DNA of 64,000 bases, taken from NCBI RefSeq assembly GCF_027922005.1, contig NZ_BSEV01000019.1:118011-182010 (forward strand), written 5' to 3'. Source of the stretch: Streptosporangium carneum. Its GTDB lineage: Bacteria > Actinomycetota > Actinomycetes > Streptosporangiales > Streptosporangiaceae. This document shows positions 11,076-20,200 of the stretch, one piece after another. How positions within the stretch are numbered: position 1 is the stretch's first letter; the number at the start of each line of letters is the position of its first letter. A model generated the notes under the pieces. That model had not been told where the DNA came from, did no database searches, and saw nothing but the letters and a program-made list of their open reading frames with translations. The translations under genes and the position numbers were made by a program.

Positions 11076-11477
11076 ATGGAAAAGGTGGTCAAGAGCGACG
11101 CCGAATGGCGCGTCCAGCTCTCTCCCGAGGAGTTCCACGTCCTCCGCCAGGCGGGCACCGAGCGCGCCTTCACCGGTGAGTACGTCGACACCAAGACCGA
11201 GGGCGTCTACAGCTGCCGGGCCTGCGGCGCCGAACTGTTCCGCTCCGACACCAAGTTCGACAGCCACTGCGGCTGGCCGAGCTTCTACGAGCCGTCGGAG
11301 TCCGACGCGGTGACCCTGATCGAGGACCGCTCGCTGGGCATGGTCAGGGTCGAGGTGCGGTGCGCCACCTGTGACTCCCACCTCGGCCACGTCTTCCACG
11401 GCGAGGGCTACGGCACCCCCACGGACGACCGTTACTGCATCAACTCCGTGTCCCTGCGACTGGAGCCGACCGAGTAG
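11076..11477 (+). CDS. msrB: Peptide-methionine (R)-S-oxide reductase MsrB
   Basis: This 133-residue enzyme reduces methionine-R-sulfoxide in proteins. The two zinc-binding CxxC pairs are C47/C50 (CRAC) and C96/C99 (CATC). The catalytic cysteine is C121 in RYCINSVSL, and C65 in SHCGWPSF is the likely resolving cysteine. Length is typical of a single-domain cytoplasmic MsrB. It is not fused to MsrA. It is monocistronic, and a terminator-like hairpin follows. Confidence 0.96.
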   Translation: MEKVVKSDAEWRVQLSPEEFHVLRQAGTERAFTGEYVDTKTEGVYSCRACGAELFRSDTKFDSHCGWPSFYEPSESDAVTLIEDRSLGMVRVEVRCATCDSHLGHVFHGEGYGTPTDDRYCINSVSLRLEPTE

Positions 11478-11537
11478 ACGAACGGCCCCGAGCACCCCGG
11501 CCCCGCCGGGCCCCCTGATCGATCCGCGCCGGGCGAT

Positions 11538-11560
11538 CCGCGCCGCGACACGCGGCGCGG
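11538..11560 (+). terminator. Hairpin after msrB
   Basis: A perfect 10-bp inverted repeat CCGCGCCGCG / CGCGGCGCGG with a 3-base loop lies 60 bases downstream of the msrB stop. There is no U-tract. Confidence 0.55.
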
Positions 11561-11670
11561 GAGTGACAATCCGCCTCACGGAGGAGTGAGGACGCCCGGC
11601 CGCGGGGTAAAGCGACATCACGCGCAGTACGCGAGTGTCTCCGCAACGTGTTCTTGCTCAGGGAGCGGCC

Positions 11671-11769
11671 GTGCACCTCCGGCACAGGTGGGAGATCATC
11701 GAGGCGGTCGGCCGGGTGATCACCCAGCGCTGCAGAGTCTGCGGCAAGACCAGGGTCAGGGTGCTCTGA
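11671..11769 (+). CDS. Putative 32-residue CxxC small protein
   Basis: A GTG-started frame encodes 32 residues: a basic N-terminal half beginning MHLRHRWEII, then one knuckle QRCRVCGKTR and a short basic tail ending before TGA. AGGGAG lies five bases before the GTG, a good ribosome site. A single CxxC knuckle is too small for a full zinc site alone, so it may dimerise or coordinate through the histidines at residues 2 and 5. An in-frame GTG further upstream would give 44 residues. I do not recognise a named family. Confidence 0.45.
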   Translation: MHLRHRWEIIEAVGRVITQRCRVCGKTRVRVL

Positions 11770-11914
11770 TCCGGCCCGCCTCCGGCCAGGATGTCGCCTT
11801 CGCCTTTTCCTAGCCGAGAGACTCGACCGCCTCCAGGCCTGCGCGCTCGAGCGCCCCGCGCGCACGGGATCGGCCGCACCTGACCGGGTTTCCCCGCCGG
11901 TCTTCCAGAACCGG

Positions 11915-12541
11915 CTACTTTCCCTGTTTCGGATAGGTGAGGCGGCAGTCGGAGTCGCCGCGGCCGAGGATGTTGGCCAGGACGGGGTTGCCGTTCTCTC
12001 CGAACCTCGCCTGGACGAACACCACGGGATGAGGCTCGCCGAGCTCTCCGATGAGATAGTCGCGGCCCGTCTCACACAGCTTGAGAGCCTGCTTGGAGTT
12101 GCTCGCGGACTCCGGAAGGTCCGTGTATATCCGTAGATAGCCGCCGACTATGCGGATGTCCTTGAGCCGCTTGGTCGCCTTGCGGCCCACGAAGTAGGCC
12201 AGCGCCTTCCTGTCGGTGTGCTTGGACAGCCCCGAGGCCTTCGCCTCGTCTCCCCGCTTGCCCTTCTCGGGCGCGGTCTGCGCGTCCAGAGCCGTGTTCC
12301 CCTCCGTGCCCCCTTCGGCGGCCGCGGCCAGAGGCACGGGCACGACCGCCTGCGCCACCTCCTGCTGCTGCGTCGGCGCTCCCGTCCGGAACAGCGACCC
12401 GCCCAGCACCAGCAGCGCGACCGCCAGCGCGGCCACCCCCACCAGGACCTCGAGAAGACGTGTCCTGGCCCGCCTTCTGCGACTGCCCGCCCGCCTGATG
12501 GATCGTGCCAGCCCCTCGCCCGTCTCCACCCTCAGCCTCAC
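11915..12541 (-). CDS. Single-pass membrane protein with extracytoplasmic domain, unknown
   Basis: The 208-residue protein has a very basic N-terminus (SRRRRARTRLLE) and one membrane helix at about residues 31-50. A Glu/Ala/Gln-rich linker follows, then a C-terminal domain of about 100 residues with two cysteines (KLCETGRDYL and DSDCRLTYP) that may form a disulfide outside the cell. The topology suggests an anchored extracytoplasmic protein. Function is unknown. The 257-base gap between it and hemQ holds only a 12-bp unit repeated three times near 12640. Confidence 0.72.
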   Translation of the reverse strand: MRLRVETGEGLARSIRRAGSRRRRARTRLLEVLVGVAALAVALLVLGGSLFRTGAPTQQQEVAQAVVPVPLAAAAEGGTEGNTALDAQTAPEKGKRGDEAKASGLSKHTDRKALAYFVGRKATKRLKDIRIVGGYLRIYTDLPESASNSKQALKLCETGRDYLIGELGEPHPVVFVQARFGENGNPVLANILGRGDSDCRLTYPKQGK

Positions 12542-12798
12542 ATCGACAGGTGATTTTCCCCGAGTATTACAAACGCTTCACACGATCGCGAACGTTTCCC
12601 TAGACCGGCCCGGGCGTCGCCGCCTCCGGCGTCCCACCCGTCACAGAAGACGTCACAGAGGACGTCGCAGACAGGCTCGTCACCCTGGAGGACCGGCCCG
12701 CGAAGACCGGCGGGAGCGGCGCTCCCGCCGCGCGGACACCGGGTCCGCCACGGCGGGACACACGCTCGGACCCGCCGCCCGCGCCACGCGCGAAAGGA

Positions 12799-13506
12799 CT
12801 ACGGCAGCGAGGCGATCAGCTCGCTGACCGGCTTGCGGACGCCCGTGTAGAAGGGGATCTCCTCCCGGGTGTGCCGCCTGGCCTCCGCGCCCCGCAGGGT
12901 GCGCATGAGGTCGACGATGCGGTGCAACTCGTCGGCCTCGAAGGCGAGCATCCACTCGTAGTCGTTCAGGGCGAAGCAGGCGACGGTGTTCGCCCTGACG
13001 TCCGGGTAGTCGCGGGCCATCCTGCCGTGCTCGGCGAGCATGCGGCGGCGGTCGGCGTCGTCCAGGAGGTACCACTCCAGGGAGCGGACGAAGGGGTAGA
13101 CGCTGACGTATCCGCGCGGCTCCTCCTCGGCGAGGAAGGCGGGGATGTGCGACTTGTTGAACTCGGCGGGGCGGTGCAGCGCCATGACCGACCAGACCGG
13201 CTCGGCCAGCCGCCCCAGCTCGGTGCGGCGGAAGCGGGAGTAGGTCTCCTGCAGGTCCTCGGCCGTCGGGGCGTGCCACCAGAACATGAAGTCGGCGTCC
13301 GCGCGGAATCCGGCCACGTCGTAGAGACCGCGGGTGACCACGTCCTTCTCCGCGGCCTGGGCCAGGAGGTCCTCGACCTCGTCGGCCATGCCCTCGCGGT
13401 TGGCCGGGCAACGCTCGCGCAGTCTGAAGACCGACCACATCGTGTAGCGGATCACCTGGTTCAGGTCGCGTGCCTTCGGCCGCGGGTTCCCGTCCGTCGT
13501 CCTCAC
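12799..13506 (-). CDS. hemQ: Coproheme decarboxylase HemQ (chlorite dismutase family)
   Basis: This protein of about 235 residues belongs to the chlorite-dismutase fold and carries out the last step of the coproporphyrin-dependent heme pathway, peroxide-driven decarboxylation of coproheme to heme b. Family sequence is visible in NQVIRYTMWSVFRL, DFMFWWHAPTAEDLQ, EFNKSHIPAF and YEWMLAFEADELHRIVDLM. The GTG start at 13506 overlaps the hemY stop (GTGA), implying translational coupling. ATG 13539 inside hemY is an in-frame alternative. Its position directly after hemY supports the pathway assignment. Confidence 0.94.
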   Translation of the reverse strand: MRTTDGNPRPKARDLNQVIRYTMWSVFRLRERCPANREGMADEVEDLLAQAAEKDVVTRGLYDVAGFRADADFMFWWHAPTAEDLQETYSRFRRTELGRLAEPVWSVMALHRPAEFNKSHIPAFLAEEEPRGYVSVYPFVRSLEWYLLDDADRRRMLAEHGRMARDYPDVRANTVACFALNDYEWMLAFEADELHRIVDLMRTLRGAEARRHTREEIPFYTGVRKPVSELIASLP

Positions 13507-14945
13507 CCCTTCGTCAGCAAATCGTCTTTTCTCTGCCATTCTCCTGTGGGATCCAGGTGGTCCAGAATCCGGGCCGCCGCGGTGCGGGCGGTGGAGACGC
13601 AGGCGGGGATGCCGAGGCCGTCGTAGGCGGCCCCGCACACGGCCAGCCCCGGCTGCGGGGCGACGGCGGCGCGGATGCGGGCCACCCGGTCGAGATGGCC
13701 CACGTCGTACTGGGGCAGGGAGCCGCCCCAGCGGGTCACCCGGGAGTCGCGGGGCGGCCCGTGCACGCCCATGACGTCGGCCATCTCGGCCGTCGCCAGC
13801 GCGACGAGCTCGGAGTCCTCGCGCTGGAGCAGCGCCTCCTCGCCGAGCCTGCCGAGTGAGCAGCGCAACACGATCAGGTCGGGGTCGGCCTCCACCAGGT
13901 GCGGCCACTTGACCGAGCTGAACGTGGCGGCCTTGACCGGGCGTCGCTCGACGGGCGGGACCAGGTAGCCGCTGCCGGTCGGCGGCTTGGGGAAGGCCTC
14001 CCTGGGATAGGCGAGCGTGACGATGGCCATGCTGGCGTACTCGATCCTGGCCAGCTCGGCGGCCGCTCCGGGCACCTCGTTCGCGAGCAGGCGGCTCGCG
14101 GCGGGAGCGGGCACGGCCAGGACGACCGCGTCGGCCTCGATGATCTCGGGGTCGGGCACGGGGCCGGTCACCAGACGCCAGCCCGTCTCCGTACGGCTCA
14201 GCTCCCTGACGGTGACGCCAGTCCTGATCTCCGCGCCCGAGGCGGCGGCCACGGCGCTCGGCAGGGACCCCATGCCCTGGCGCAGCGTGGTGAAGACGGG
14301 CCCCGCGTCCTTGGGCGAGTCGGCGACGATCTCCCTCGCGGCGGTGAGCAGCGACCGCTCGGAACGCGCCGCCGCGGCGATCCCGGGCATCGTCGCGTCA
14401 AGCGACAGCCTGTCCGCCCGCCCGGCGTAGACGCCGCCGAGCATCGGCTCGATCAGGCGCTCGACCACCTCCTCGCCCATCCTCGCCCGGATGTAGGCGG
14501 CCACGGACACGTCGGTGGTGACGAGCGTGGCGGGCAGGATCTGGTCCAGCGGGACGCGCGCGAGGCCTGCCGGGCTGAGGATGCCGGACCTGGCCAGCGC
14601 GGCCAGGTCGGAGGGGACCCCCATGACCTGCCCTCCGGGCATGGGCCGCAGCGTTCCCCTGCTCAGGATGCCCGCTCGGGTGGTGCCGGGCAGGCGCAGC
14701 TCGTCGCCGAGGCCGACCATCCTGGCCAGGTCCTTGCCCTCGGGACGCCGCGCGAGCATGGCCTCGGCTCCGGCGTCGACCGGGATGCCCGCCACCTCGG
14801 AGGCGTGGAGCTTGCCGCCGATCCGCCGGGCGCCGTCGAGCACGGTCACCCGGACGCCCTCGCCGCCCCGCCTGAGGTACCACGCGGCCGCCAGGCCCGC
14901 TATCCCCCCGCCGACGACCACCACATGGCACCGGTTGCCTTCCAT
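13503..14945 (-). CDS. hemY: Coproporphyrinogen III / protoporphyrinogen oxidase HemY
   Basis: This 480-residue flavoenzyme oxidises the porphyrinogen to porphyrin, in actinobacteria usually coproporphyrinogen III. The FAD-binding motif VVVVGGGIAGLAAAWYL is at the N-terminus, followed by VTVLDGARRIGGKL. The C-terminus has GLAVCGAAYDGLGIPACV, the second FAD contact of the monoamine-oxidase superfold. It starts at ATG 14945 after an AGGAG site and is coupled to hemQ by a four-base overlap. The same-strand hemE lies 1.3 kb upstream, separated by an opposite-strand lipoprotein gene. Confidence 0.94.
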   Translation of the reverse strand: MEGNRCHVVVVGGGIAGLAAAWYLRRGGEGVRVTVLDGARRIGGKLHASEVAGIPVDAGAEAMLARRPEGKDLARMVGLGDELRLPGTTRAGILSRGTLRPMPGGQVMGVPSDLAALARSGILSPAGLARVPLDQILPATLVTTDVSVAAYIRARMGEEVVERLIEPMLGGVYAGRADRLSLDATMPGIAAAARSERSLLTAAREIVADSPKDAGPVFTTLRQGMGSLPSAVAAASGAEIRTGVTVRELSRTETGWRLVTGPVPDPEIIEADAVVLAVPAPAASRLLANEVPGAAAELARIEYASMAIVTLAYPREAFPKPPTGSGYLVPPVERRPVKAATFSSVKWPHLVEADPDLIVLRCSLGRLGEEALLQREDSELVALATAEMADVMGVHGPPRDSRVTRWGGSLPQYDVGHLDRVARIRAAVAPQPGLAVCGAAYDGLGIPACVSTARTAAARILDHLDPTGEWQRKDDLLTKG

Positions 14946-15105
14946 GACTCCTGACCGTACCGCCCCCCATGCCCGCCCGTGCGGCCCGCCACCCCGACAC
15001 CCTGCGGCGCGCCTCGCCGCCCCGGGATCGGGCGGCGCGCAGAACGTGATTCCATCGTGACCCCCGCTTTCAAACCCAGCCGCCGGGGCGGCCGTCTTCA
15101 GGTTC

Positions 15106-16209
15106 ATGAGAAGACTCAGGTACGGCCTGTGCGTGGCGGGCATCGCGTTGTTCGTGTCGTCCTGCGCGGGGGCGGGGAGCCAGTCGATGTCCGACTCGGG
15201 AGGCGCCGCCCCCGCCATGGCGCCGGTCGAGCAGGAGGCGGGGCAGGCCGCCGACGAGGCCCCGTCGGGGCGCGCCCGCAAGCCGCGGGCCGAACAGCCG
15301 AAGAGCGAGCAGGTGAAGCTGGTCTCCCAGGATCGGTCGATCATCTACACGGCCGACATGACGGTCCGCGCCAAGGACGTCATGACGGCGGCGGAGACGG
15401 CGCGGCGGATCGTCGCCTCCGTGGGCGGCCACCTGGCCACCGAGAAGTCGGACACCCGCTCGGGCGACAGCGCCTCCGTCAACCTGACCTTCAAGATCCC
15501 GCCCGCGGCCTATCCGGGCGTGCTGGACCGCCTGGGCAGGGAGCTGGGCAAGCGCGAGTCGCTGCGGCAGAACACCGAGGACGTCACCGAGCAGGTGGCC
15601 GACGTCGAGAGCCGCCTCAGATCGTCGCGGGCGGCGCTCGACTCGCTGCGCACGCTGCTGAAGAAGGCCAACACGATCGGCGAGGTGCTGGACGTCGAAC
15701 GGGAGGTCTCCGCGCGCGAGGCGGACCTGGAGGCGCTCCAGGCCCGGCAGAAGACTCTCGCCTCGCAGACGAGCATGGCGACGCTGACCCTCAGCCTGGT
15801 CGGCCCCGAGGTCACGGTCGAAGAGCCCGAGGACGAGCCCGCGGGGTTCCTCGGCGGCCTGCGCGCGGGCTGGGGGTCCCTCGTCACCGCCCTCAAGATC
15901 GGCCTGACGGTCCTAGGCGCGCTGCTGCCCTGGCTGGTCCCGGTCGTCCTGGTCTGGCCGCTGGTCGTCTTCGCGCGCCGCCGCGCCAGGAGGGGCAGGG
16001 CCTCAGCAGCGGCGTCGGCTCCGGTGACGGCCGGTCCGGGTCAGGCCGGTCAGGCGGCCCCGGGCGAGGTCGCCGCCCCGGAGGAGAGCGCCCGTCGGGA
16101 CACCACGACCGGCCACGCCCGGGAAACCGGCCCCCGGGGCACGGCCGCCCCTGAGGGAGGGCCCGCCGACGGAGAGGCGGACGGCCCCGCCGTGGCTCCC
16201 CCGGCCTGA
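15106..16209 (+). CDS. DUF4349 lipoprotein with coiled coil and C-terminal helix
   Basis: This 367-residue protein starts with a lipoprotein signal ending FVSSC (lipidated C20). An acidic linker, a DUF4349 domain (IIYTADMTVRAKDVMTAAE onward), and a predicted coiled coil around residues 155-215 (VADVESRLRSS to LEALQARQ) follow. A C-terminal membrane segment near 251-283 and a Pro/Ala-rich tail complete it. It would be anchored at both ends to the cell surface. Function is unknown. It sits between hemY and hemE on the opposite strand. Confidence 0.88.
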   Translation: MRRLRYGLCVAGIALFVSSCAGAGSQSMSDSGGAAPAMAPVEQEAGQAADEAPSGRARKPRAEQPKSEQVKLVSQDRSIIYTADMTVRAKDVMTAAETARRIVASVGGHLATEKSDTRSGDSASVNLTFKIPPAAYPGVLDRLGRELGKRESLRQNTEDVTEQVADVESRLRSSRAALDSLRTLLKKANTIGEVLDVEREVSAREADLEALQARQKTLASQTSMATLTLSLVGPEVTVEEPEDEPAGFLGGLRAGWGSLVTALKIGLTVLGALLPWLVPVVLVWPLVVFARRRARRGRASAAASAPVTAGPGQAGQAAPGEVAAPEESARRDTTTGHARETGPRGTAAPEGGPADGEADGPAVAPPA

Positions 16210-16237
16210 ACCGAGCCCTTCCGGGATCCCCGTCCCG

Positions 16238-16260
16238 CCGGGCCCCTTCCGGAGGCCCGG
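16238..16260. terminator. Hairpin between convergent DUF4349 gene and hemE
   Basis: CCGGGCC (16238-16244) and GGCCCGG (16254-16260) form a perfect 7-bp stem with a 9-base loop between two convergent genes, suitable for bidirectional termination. Confidence 0.45.
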
Positions 16261-16304
16261 CCCGGCTCCTTCCGGGAGGCCGCCGCCCGCCGGGCTCGGA
16301 ACCC

Positions 16305-17342
16305 TCAGCGGGCCGAGGTCTCGTGCACGAAGTCCGTGAGGCGGGCGAGCTGGTCGGGGTCGGTCGCGGGCAGCACCCCGTGGCCGAGGTTGAAGATGTG
16401 GCCCTCCGCCTTGGAGCCGCGGGCCAGGATGTCGGCGGCCCTGCGCTCGACGACCTCCCACGGGGCGAGCAGGAGCGCCGGGTCGAGGTTGCCCTGCAAC
16501 GCCTTGCCCGGCCCGACCCGCCGGACGGCCTCGTCGAGCGGGACCCGCCAGTCGACGCCGACGACGTCCGCGCCCGCCTCGCCGAGCAGGCCGAGCAGCT
16601 CGCCGGTGCCGACCCCGAAGTGGATGCGCGGGACGTCCAGGTCGGCCAGGCCGGCGAAGATGCGGCTGGTGTACGGCATGACGAACTCTCGGTAGTCCTC
16701 GGGGGCGACGGCGCCGACCCACGAGTCGAAGAGCTGGACGGCAGAGGCGCCGGCGGCGATCTGGATGCGCAGGAAGCCCAGGGTGATCTCGGTCAGCCGC
16801 TCCATCAGGGCGTGCCACAGCTGCGGCCGGCCGTACATCATGGCCTTGGTGTGGTCGTGGTTCTTCGAGGGGCCGCCCTCGATGAGGTAGGAGGCCAGGG
16901 TGAAGGGCGCGCCCGCGAAGCCGATGAGAGGGGTCGCGCCCAGCTCGGCGGTCAGGGCGCGGACGGCCTGCGTGACGTAGGAGACGTCGTCCGGCTCGAT
17001 CGGGCGGAGCGTGCCGATCGCGGCGGCGTCCCTGATCGGCTCCGCGACCACGGGGCCGACGCCGGGCTTGATGTCGAGGTCGATCCCGATCGCCTTCAGC
17101 GGCACCACGATGTCGCTGAAGAAGATGGCCGCGTCGACGCCGTAACGGCGCACCGGCTGCATCGTGATCTCCACGATCAGGTCCGGGGTGGCGCACGCGG
17201 TGAGCATGGGCACCCCTCCGCGCACGGCCCGGTACTCGGGCAGCGAGCGGCCTGCCTGGCGCATGAACCACACGGGCGTGCGGGAGACGGGCTGGCGGCG
17301 GCAGGCGCGCAGGAACGGAGAGTCGGCAAGCTCGGGAGTCAC
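16305..17342 (-). CDS. hemE: Uroporphyrinogen decarboxylase HemE
   Basis: The 345-residue enzyme decarboxylates the four acetate side chains of uroporphyrinogen III to coproporphyrinogen III. The family N-terminal signature PVWFMRQAGRSLPEYR and the second signature region GFAGAPFTLASYLIEGG are present, as are IFFSDIVVPLKAIG and a C-terminal FNLGHGVLP. I chose GTG 17342 (VTPELADSPFL) because homologues start about ten residues before the conserved FLRACRRQPV. GTG 17399 would add 19 residues. It feeds the hemY-hemQ pair downstream on the same strand. Confidence 0.94.
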   Translation of the reverse strand: MTPELADSPFLRACRRQPVSRTPVWFMRQAGRSLPEYRAVRGGVPMLTACATPDLIVEITMQPVRRYGVDAAIFFSDIVVPLKAIGIDLDIKPGVGPVVAEPIRDAAAIGTLRPIEPDDVSYVTQAVRALTAELGATPLIGFAGAPFTLASYLIEGGPSKNHDHTKAMMYGRPQLWHALMERLTEITLGFLRIQIAAGASAVQLFDSWVGAVAPEDYREFVMPYTSRIFAGLADLDVPRIHFGVGTGELLGLLGEAGADVVGVDWRVPLDEAVRRVGPGKALQGNLDPALLLAPWEVVERRAADILARGSKAEGHIFNLGHGVLPATDPDQLARLTDFVHETSAR

Positions 17343-17744
17343 TCCACCAGGGTGCCATGCCGAGGGCCCGGTCCGCTCATCAAGGCTGCTGAGCGCCACT
17401 CTGGGTATGAAATCACCGGTTATTAAATGAGATCACACCTAACAACACCTAGACAGCTTCAAGTCATGATGACGATAGGGTTCCACCCGTTTCGAGTGCT
17501 TCGTCCACCGAAACCCGATGGCCGCAACCGTCCGGCGACGCCGGACGGCGCGAAGCGATCATGTTTCCGGGTACAGTTCCTCCCATCGACGAACCTGGTC
17601 CGGCCCCCGGCTGGCCCAAATGTTCGCCAAGTCACCGCGCGGCATCGATTCCGGCACCACTTTCGGGACACGCCGAGCACGTTGCGCGGAAATGTCGGCG
17701 CGACGTGCCAACGTCGGACCACGACCCGACGAAAGGCCTGTGCG
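17343..17744. other. Divergent intergenic region between hemE and small Cys-rich gene
   Basis: About 400 bases separate hemE from the plus-strand genes. The part next to hemE (17405-17480) is A/T-rich and is a likely place for the hemE promoter. I see no further gene in it. Confidence 0.45.
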
Positions 17745-17957
17745 ATGTCCACGATGTGGAGTTCACCCGAGCGCCGCGGTGAGCACTGTGCTTCCTGTGC
17801 CGACGAGCGGGTGTTCGAGCAACCCCCCTGCCTCGACGGGCACGAACCGGGTCAATGCCCCGAATGGGCCTGCGTCGACTGCGGTCACGCGCTGTTCCTC
17901 TCGAGCTCCGGCGGCGGGAGCGCACGTGGTTCCCGCTGGTCGGCGGCAGTGGCTTGA
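17745..17957 (+). CDS. Small cysteine-rich, probably zinc-binding protein
   Basis: This 70-residue protein carries cysteines as CASC near residue 15, single cysteines in PPCLDGH and GQCPEW, and CVDCGHALFL. The pattern resembles a small two-knuckle zinc-ribbon, followed by a Ser/Gly-rich tail. A GAAAGG site lies eight bases before ATG 17745. I recall such short proteins as recurrent in actinomycetes but know of no assigned function. It is the first gene of a same-strand run with DUF3000 and RNase D. Confidence 0.7.
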   Translation: MSTMWSSPERRGEHCASCADERVFEQPPCLDGHEPGQCPEWACVDCGHALFLSSSGGGSARGSRWSAAVA

Positions 17958-18026
17958 TCGGTTCCGATGGCTCCTACACACACCCCAGTGGTCCCCATGC
18001 GTTCAGTTCCGACCTACGCTTCCGAT

Positions 18027-18623
18027 ATGACCGCCGGTGACGCACCGCCCACTCCCGCCGCCTTCGAGCGCGCGGCGGCCAGCATGCGCCCAGCCGAGGT
18101 CAGACCGGAGATCGAGCTGGAGGACATCCCGGCGCCACAGCGCCTCGCCCCCTACTCGGCCGCCATCGGCGCATCGGTCTACCGCGACGACGACGAGCTC
18201 GCGGTCGGCCGCCTCATCATGCTCTTCGACCCGGACGGCCAGCGTGGCTGGGACGGCCAGTTCCGGCTGGTCGCCTACGTCCGGGCGGACATGGAACCTG
18301 AGATCACCGAAGACCCGCTGCTCGGCCCCGTCGCGTGGAGCTGGCTCACCGAGTCACTCGACGCGCACGGCGCCGCATACGCCGCCGCCGGGGGCACCGT
18401 CACCAAAGCGGTGTCCGAGGGCTTCGGCAACAAGGCCGAAGACCCGGTGACCACGGAGCTGGAGCTGCGCGCCTCCTGGTCTCCGCTGGAGGAGGATCTC
18501 TCCGGCCACGTCGCCGCCTGGTGCGATCTGATGTGCCTGGCGGCCGGCATACCACCCCTGCCACCCGACGTGGCGAGCCTGCCGCCACGCCGTCGCGAAG
18601 ATCCGGAGTCCTTCCGAACGTGA
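18027..18623 (+). CDS. DUF3000 domain-containing protein
   Basis: This protein of about 198 residues matches DUF3000, an actinobacterial family normally encoded next to RNase D. Recognisable blocks are RPEIELEDIPAPQRLAPYSAAIGA, LIMLFDPDGQRGWDGQFRLVAYV and LRASWSPLEEDLSGHVAAWCDL. Function is unknown. ATG 18027 gives the usual family N-terminus. ATG 17997 or 17967 would add 10 or 20 residues. Its TGA stop overlaps the GTG start of the RNase D gene, so the pair is translationally coupled. Confidence 0.88.
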   Translation: MTAGDAPPTPAAFERAAASMRPAEVRPEIELEDIPAPQRLAPYSAAIGASVYRDDDELAVGRLIMLFDPDGQRGWDGQFRLVAYVRADMEPEITEDPLLGPVAWSWLTESLDAHGAAYAAAGGTVTKAVSEGFGNKAEDPVTTELELRASWSPLEEDLSGHVAAWCDLMCLAAGIPPLPPDVASLPPRRREDPESFRT

Positions 18624-19846
18624 CCGACGAGACAACCATCGTTCCGCTGCTGGAGCCGCGAGAGGGAATCCCACCCGTCATCGAGGACGCCGCCGACCTC
18701 GCACGCACCGTGCGCGCCTTCGCCGAGGGCACGGGTCCGGTCGCCGTCGACGCCGAGCGAGCCTCGGGATACCGCTACAGCGGCCGCGCCTACCTGGTGC
18801 AGCTGCGCCGGGCGGGCGCGGGCAGCGCGCTGATCGATCCGACCCACTGCCCCGACCTGTCCGAGCTCGACGCGGCGCTGGCGGACGCCGAGGTGGTGCT
18901 GCACGCCGCATCCCAGGACCTGCCGTGCCTGGCGGAGCTGAACTTCCACCCCCGCGAGCTGTTCGACACCGAGCTGGCCGGGCGGCTGCTCGGCTACGAG
19001 CGGGTCGGGCTGGGGATGATGGTGGAGAACGTCCTGGGCCTCAGGCTGGAGAAGGGCCACTCGGCCGCCGACTGGTCGACCCGCCCGCTGCCCGAAGACT
19101 GGCTGCGTTACGCGGCGCTCGACGTCGAGGTCCTGATCGAGCTGCGCGACATCCTCTACCAGGAGCTCGACTCCAGCGGGAAGCTGTCGTGGGCGCAGGA
19201 GGAGTTCGCCTCGGTGCTGGCGCACAAGTCCCCGGCTCCGCGTTCCGATCCGTGGCGGCGCACCTCCGGCATCCACAAGGTCCGCTCACTGCGCGGGCTC
19301 GCCGTGGTCAGGGAGCTGTGGACGCTGCGGGACGAGCTGGCCAGGGAGTCGGACCTCGCACCGGGACGGGTCCTGCCGGACGCCGCGATCGTCACCGCCG
19401 CCCTCGAACTGCCCCGCACCACCAAGTCGCTCACCGACATCCCCCCGTTCACCGGGCGCAGCGCCCGCAGGCACCTGCGCGACTGGCTGGCCGCGATCAG
19501 CAGGGCCCGCGCGCTGCCCGAGTCGCAGCTCCCCCAGCCCAGCACGCCGGGCGACGGTCCGCCGCCCGCCAACCGGTGGATGGACCGTGACCCGGTCGCC
19601 GCCAGGCGGCTCGCCGCCGCCAGGGCCGTGGTCGCCGCGCTCGCCGACGAGCACCACATGCCGACGGAGAACCTCGTCCAGCCGGACGCCGTGCGCCGTC
19701 TGACCTGGGAACCCCCGCCGGTCATCGACGACGAGAGCGTCGCGGCCCGGCTGCGTGAGCTGGGCGCGCGCGAGTGGCAGATCGGGCTGACCGCCCATCC
19801 CGTGGCCAAGGCGCTCCTGCGCCTGGAGACCAAGGGCGAGATCTGA
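18620..19846 (+). CDS. rnd: Ribonuclease D (HRDC domain)
   Basis: This 408-residue 3'-5' exoribonuclease has the DEDD catalytic set: D44 and E46 in VAVDAERASG, D100 in HAASQDLPCL, and a final Asp in RYAALDVEVLIELRD. An HRDC-type domain follows (RSLRGLAVVRELWTLRDELA to PDAAIVTAALELP), then a C-terminal extension typical of actinobacterial homologues. It trims 3' ends of structured RNAs such as tRNA precursors. The GTG start is nested in the DUF3000 stop (GTGA). Confidence 0.92.
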   Translation: MTDETTIVPLLEPREGIPPVIEDAADLARTVRAFAEGTGPVAVDAERASGYRYSGRAYLVQLRRAGAGSALIDPTHCPDLSELDAALADAEVVLHAASQDLPCLAELNFHPRELFDTELAGRLLGYERVGLGMMVENVLGLRLEKGHSAADWSTRPLPEDWLRYAALDVEVLIELRDILYQELDSSGKLSWAQEEFASVLAHKSPAPRSDPWRRTSGIHKVRSLRGLAVVRELWTLRDELARESDLAPGRVLPDAAIVTAALELPRTTKSLTDIPPFTGRSARRHLRDWLAAISRARALPESQLPQPSTPGDGPPPANRWMDRDPVAARRLAAARAVVAALADEHHMPTENLVQPDAVRRLTWEPPPVIDDESVAARLRELGAREWQIGLTAHPVAKALLRLETKGEI

Positions 19847-19860
19847 CGGCGGTGACGCGA

Positions 19861-19885
19861 CCGGGCCTCTCCCCTGGCGGCCCGG
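19861..19885 (+). terminator. Hairpin after RNase D
   Basis: CCGGGCC (19861-19867) pairs with GGCCCGG (19879-19885) across an 11-base loop, starting 14 bases after the RNase D stop. Confidence 0.5.
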
Positions 19886-20200
19886 GTCCGGCCGTCCCGT
19901 GTCGCGCCTGACGGCACGCGGGGCGGCCCGAAGCCCGGGTCTCCGCTGAGCCGGGAGAGCCGTGGATCCGGCCCGGTGGTCTTCCGCCAGGCCACCTGAC
20001 GGACCGGTTCCCGCGTTTCGCCGTGCCGCCGTGCCCGTGGGCCGGAGCAGGTTCGAAGCAGGCGCGGTGTGGGTCCGGCGATCTCGGCCGGGCCCTCTTC
20101 GTGAGCGCTCGCCGTCCCTGCGTCTTTACAAAGTAGATCACTACATGTTTCGCGGGAATCACGTGAACCCGTCGACGGGAACGCCGCTACAGACCTTCTG
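19886..20200. other. Intergenic region before ECF sigma operon
   Basis: No gene is supported here. The last 80 bases contain a short A/T-rich patch (TTTACAAAGTAGATCACTAC at 20125-20144), the most promoter-like sequence ahead of the sigma-factor operon. Confidence 0.4.

Noticed and set aside
12640..12675. Three 12-bp repeats GTCACAGA(A/G)GAC as part of a gene
   Set aside because: The frame containing them has a stop just upstream and no start codon. Probably a chance or minor repeat.
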